From the NCBI GenBank assembly GCA_029979375.1, contig JAPOHQ010000004.1:1-37290 (forward strand): DNA of 37,290 bases. The letters are read 5' to 3'. The DNA comes from Microbacteriaceae bacterium (lineage in GTDB: Bacteria; Actinomycetota; Actinomycetes; Actinomycetales; Microbacteriaceae). Below the pieces are notes generated by a model, which did no database searches, was not told where the DNA came from, and was given only the letters and a program-made list of their open reading frames with translations. Shown piece by piece: positions 35,801-37,290 of this stretch. The first letter of the stretch is position 1; each line of letters begins with the position of its first letter. The position numbers were made by a program, and so were the translations under genes.

Positions 35801-37290
35801 GTGTCTGACAAAAGCATCCTGGATGCTCTTGATCCAGAGCAGCGCGAAGCCGCGCTTGCCCTAAGTGGGCCAGTGGCGATCATCGCAGGACCCGGAAGCG
35901 GTAAGACCAGGACAATCAGCCACCGCATCGCGCACGGAGTGCAAAGCGGCAGCTACAACCCGGCTCGAGTGCTGGCCCTGAGCTATACCAACCGAGCAGC
36001 ATCCGAGATTCGCTCCAGGCTGCGCCAGCTGGGGGCAGGTGGGGTTCAGGTTAGGACCTTTCACTCCGCTGCCCTTGCGCAGCTCCAATACTTCTGGCCG
36101 CAACTGACCGGTTATGCAGCACCAAAACTGTTGACCAATAAGCGTCCCTTGATCGCGGAGGCCGCGGCCAAGCTTCGCCTCAAGCCATCTGACGCGGAGA
36201 TTGCCGAAATCGCCTCGGAACTGGAGTATTTGCGTTACTCACTGAGCGATCTTGAGGAGTACCAGGGCACCTCTAGGCTCCCAACCTTCTTAACTTTGGA
36301 CCAGTTTGCTGAGTTGGCAGCTGGTTACCTCACACTCAAGCAGGAGCGCAGGCTCATTGACTGGGAGGATGCGATCCTGCTCTGCACCGGCATGCTCAGA
36401 AACGAACCGAAGGCTATGTCGCACTTCGAGGCGCAATATCGCCACTTCACCGTCGACGAGTATCAGGACATTTCCCCACTGCAGCAGTCGCTCCTTGAGA
36501 CCTGGTTGGGGGAACGGGAAGAGGTCTGCGTTGTGGGAGATCCGAGACAAACCATCTACTCGTTCGCCGGTGCAAGCTCAAGCTTTCTCGCAGCGTTCAG
36601 GGATCGCTTTCCGGCCGCAAAGGTCATTGAGCTGAATCGGAACTACCGCTCCGCTCCGGAAATTGTGACCTGGGCCAATTCAGCACTACCCGAAACTTCT
36701 CTTGTCGCGGTGAGGAAGTCCGCCGGAGAGGTATCAGTTCGGCTCGAGTCCGATGCAAAGGTTGTCACTCTGGTGGCCGAGGAGATAGCAACAACCAAGC
36801 GGCTCGAAGAGGTTGCGATCTTGGCGCGAACCAATGCTCAGCTCGAACCATTTGAAAGGGCGTTGAAGTCCAGGGGGATTAGCTGCCAGGTTAGAGGTCA
36901 GGGCAGGTTCTTCTCCCGTCCAGAGGTCATGCAGGCTAGCAGTGCACTTCGCGCCCTGTCTGTAAGCGAAAGCCAAGAGCCACTCTTTGCCCAAGTCTCA
37001 AAGATCGTGACCGAACTGGGATGGAGCTCCAAGCCCTCAAAAGATGAAAAGTGGCTGGCACTGCAGTGGTTCATTGATGTCTTGGATGAACTGGGGAATC
37101 CCTCCCTCGATGAGTATCTGCGTGAGCTCGCCGAGCGCGAAAGATCCGGACATGAGCCAACTAGGGATGCGGTAACTCTTGCCACAGTCCATGGGGCAAA
37201 GGGGCTCGAGTATGGCTCTGTCTATCTGGTTGGTATGAGTGAAGGGAGCTTCCCCTCGCCATTTGCCAAGTCCGAGAGTGAGTTGGCAGA
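35801..37290 (+). CDS. UvrD/PcrA-family (UvrD2-like) DNA helicase, truncated by window end
   Basis: GTG 35801; VSDKSILDALDPEQREAALALSGPVAIIAGPGSGKTRT..., 'FTVDEYQDISPLQQ', 'GDPRQTIYSFAGASS', 'TVHGAKGLEYGSVYLVGM'. Not in the ORF track because there is no stop in the window. Confidence 0.93.
   Translation, partial: MSDKSILDALDPEQREAALALSGPVAIIAGPGSGKTRTISHRIAHGVQSGSYNPARVLALSYTNRAASEIRSRLRQLGAGGVQVRTFHSAALAQLQYFWPQLTGYAAPKLLTNKRPLIAEAAAKLRLKPSDAEIAEIASELEYLRYSLSDLEEYQGTSRLPTFLTLDQFAELAAGYLTLKQERRLIDWEDAILLCTGMLRNEPKAMSHFEAQYRHFTVDEYQDISPLQQSLLETWLGEREEVCVVGDPRQTIYSFAGASSSFLAAFRDRFPAAKVIELNRNYRSAPEIVTWANSALPETSLVAVRKSAGEVSVRLESDAKVVTLVAEEIATTKRLEEVAILARTNAQLEPFERALKSRGISCQVRGQGRFFSRPEVMQASSALRALSVSESQEPLFAQVSKIVTELGWSSKPSKDEKWLALQWFIDVLDELGNPSLDEYLRELAERERSGHEPTRDAVTLATVHGAKGLEYGSVYLVGMSEGSFPSPFAKSESELA

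Noticed and set aside
1-37290. Mobile element, prophage, CRISPR array or defence island
   Set aside because: No transposase, integrase, phage genes or regularly spaced repeats seen; two tRNA genes have no adjacent integrase or att-like duplication. AdnAB is a core repair complex, not a defence-island helicase-nuclease.

Overview
The window is a contiguous stretch of core genome from an actinobacterium. Gene content and order (leuB-ilvE-FAH-gltX-tRNA, leuCD-murA-plsC-gpsA-ddl-DUF3515-thiL, dapD/dapE-DUF3117-O-MT-tatB-mrp, rhlE-ferritin-like-DUF3107-adnAB-uvrD2) resemble the Microbacteriaceae/Mycobacteriales core, and the extreme compactness suggests a small-genome Microbacteriaceae-like organism (inference). 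I see no prophage, transposon, CRISPR array, integrase or clear accessory island, and no strong candidate for a wholly new multi-gene system. The second-look signals are: (i) many operon heads carry a -10-like TANNNT exactly 6-7 nt before the start codon, the leaderless-mRNA signature; (ii) several divergent gene pairs have overlapping back-to-back -10 hexamers in very short gaps; (iii) every convergent CDS-CDS junction has zero spacing, five of nine interlocking by exactly 4 nt at the stop codons; (iv) an APH-fold 'phosphotransferase' between adnAB and uvrD2 lacks the catalytic residues and looks like a pseudokinase; (v) AdnA looks like a degenerate motor paired with an intact AdnB. All calls come from reading the sequence and supplied ORFs; no database search was run.
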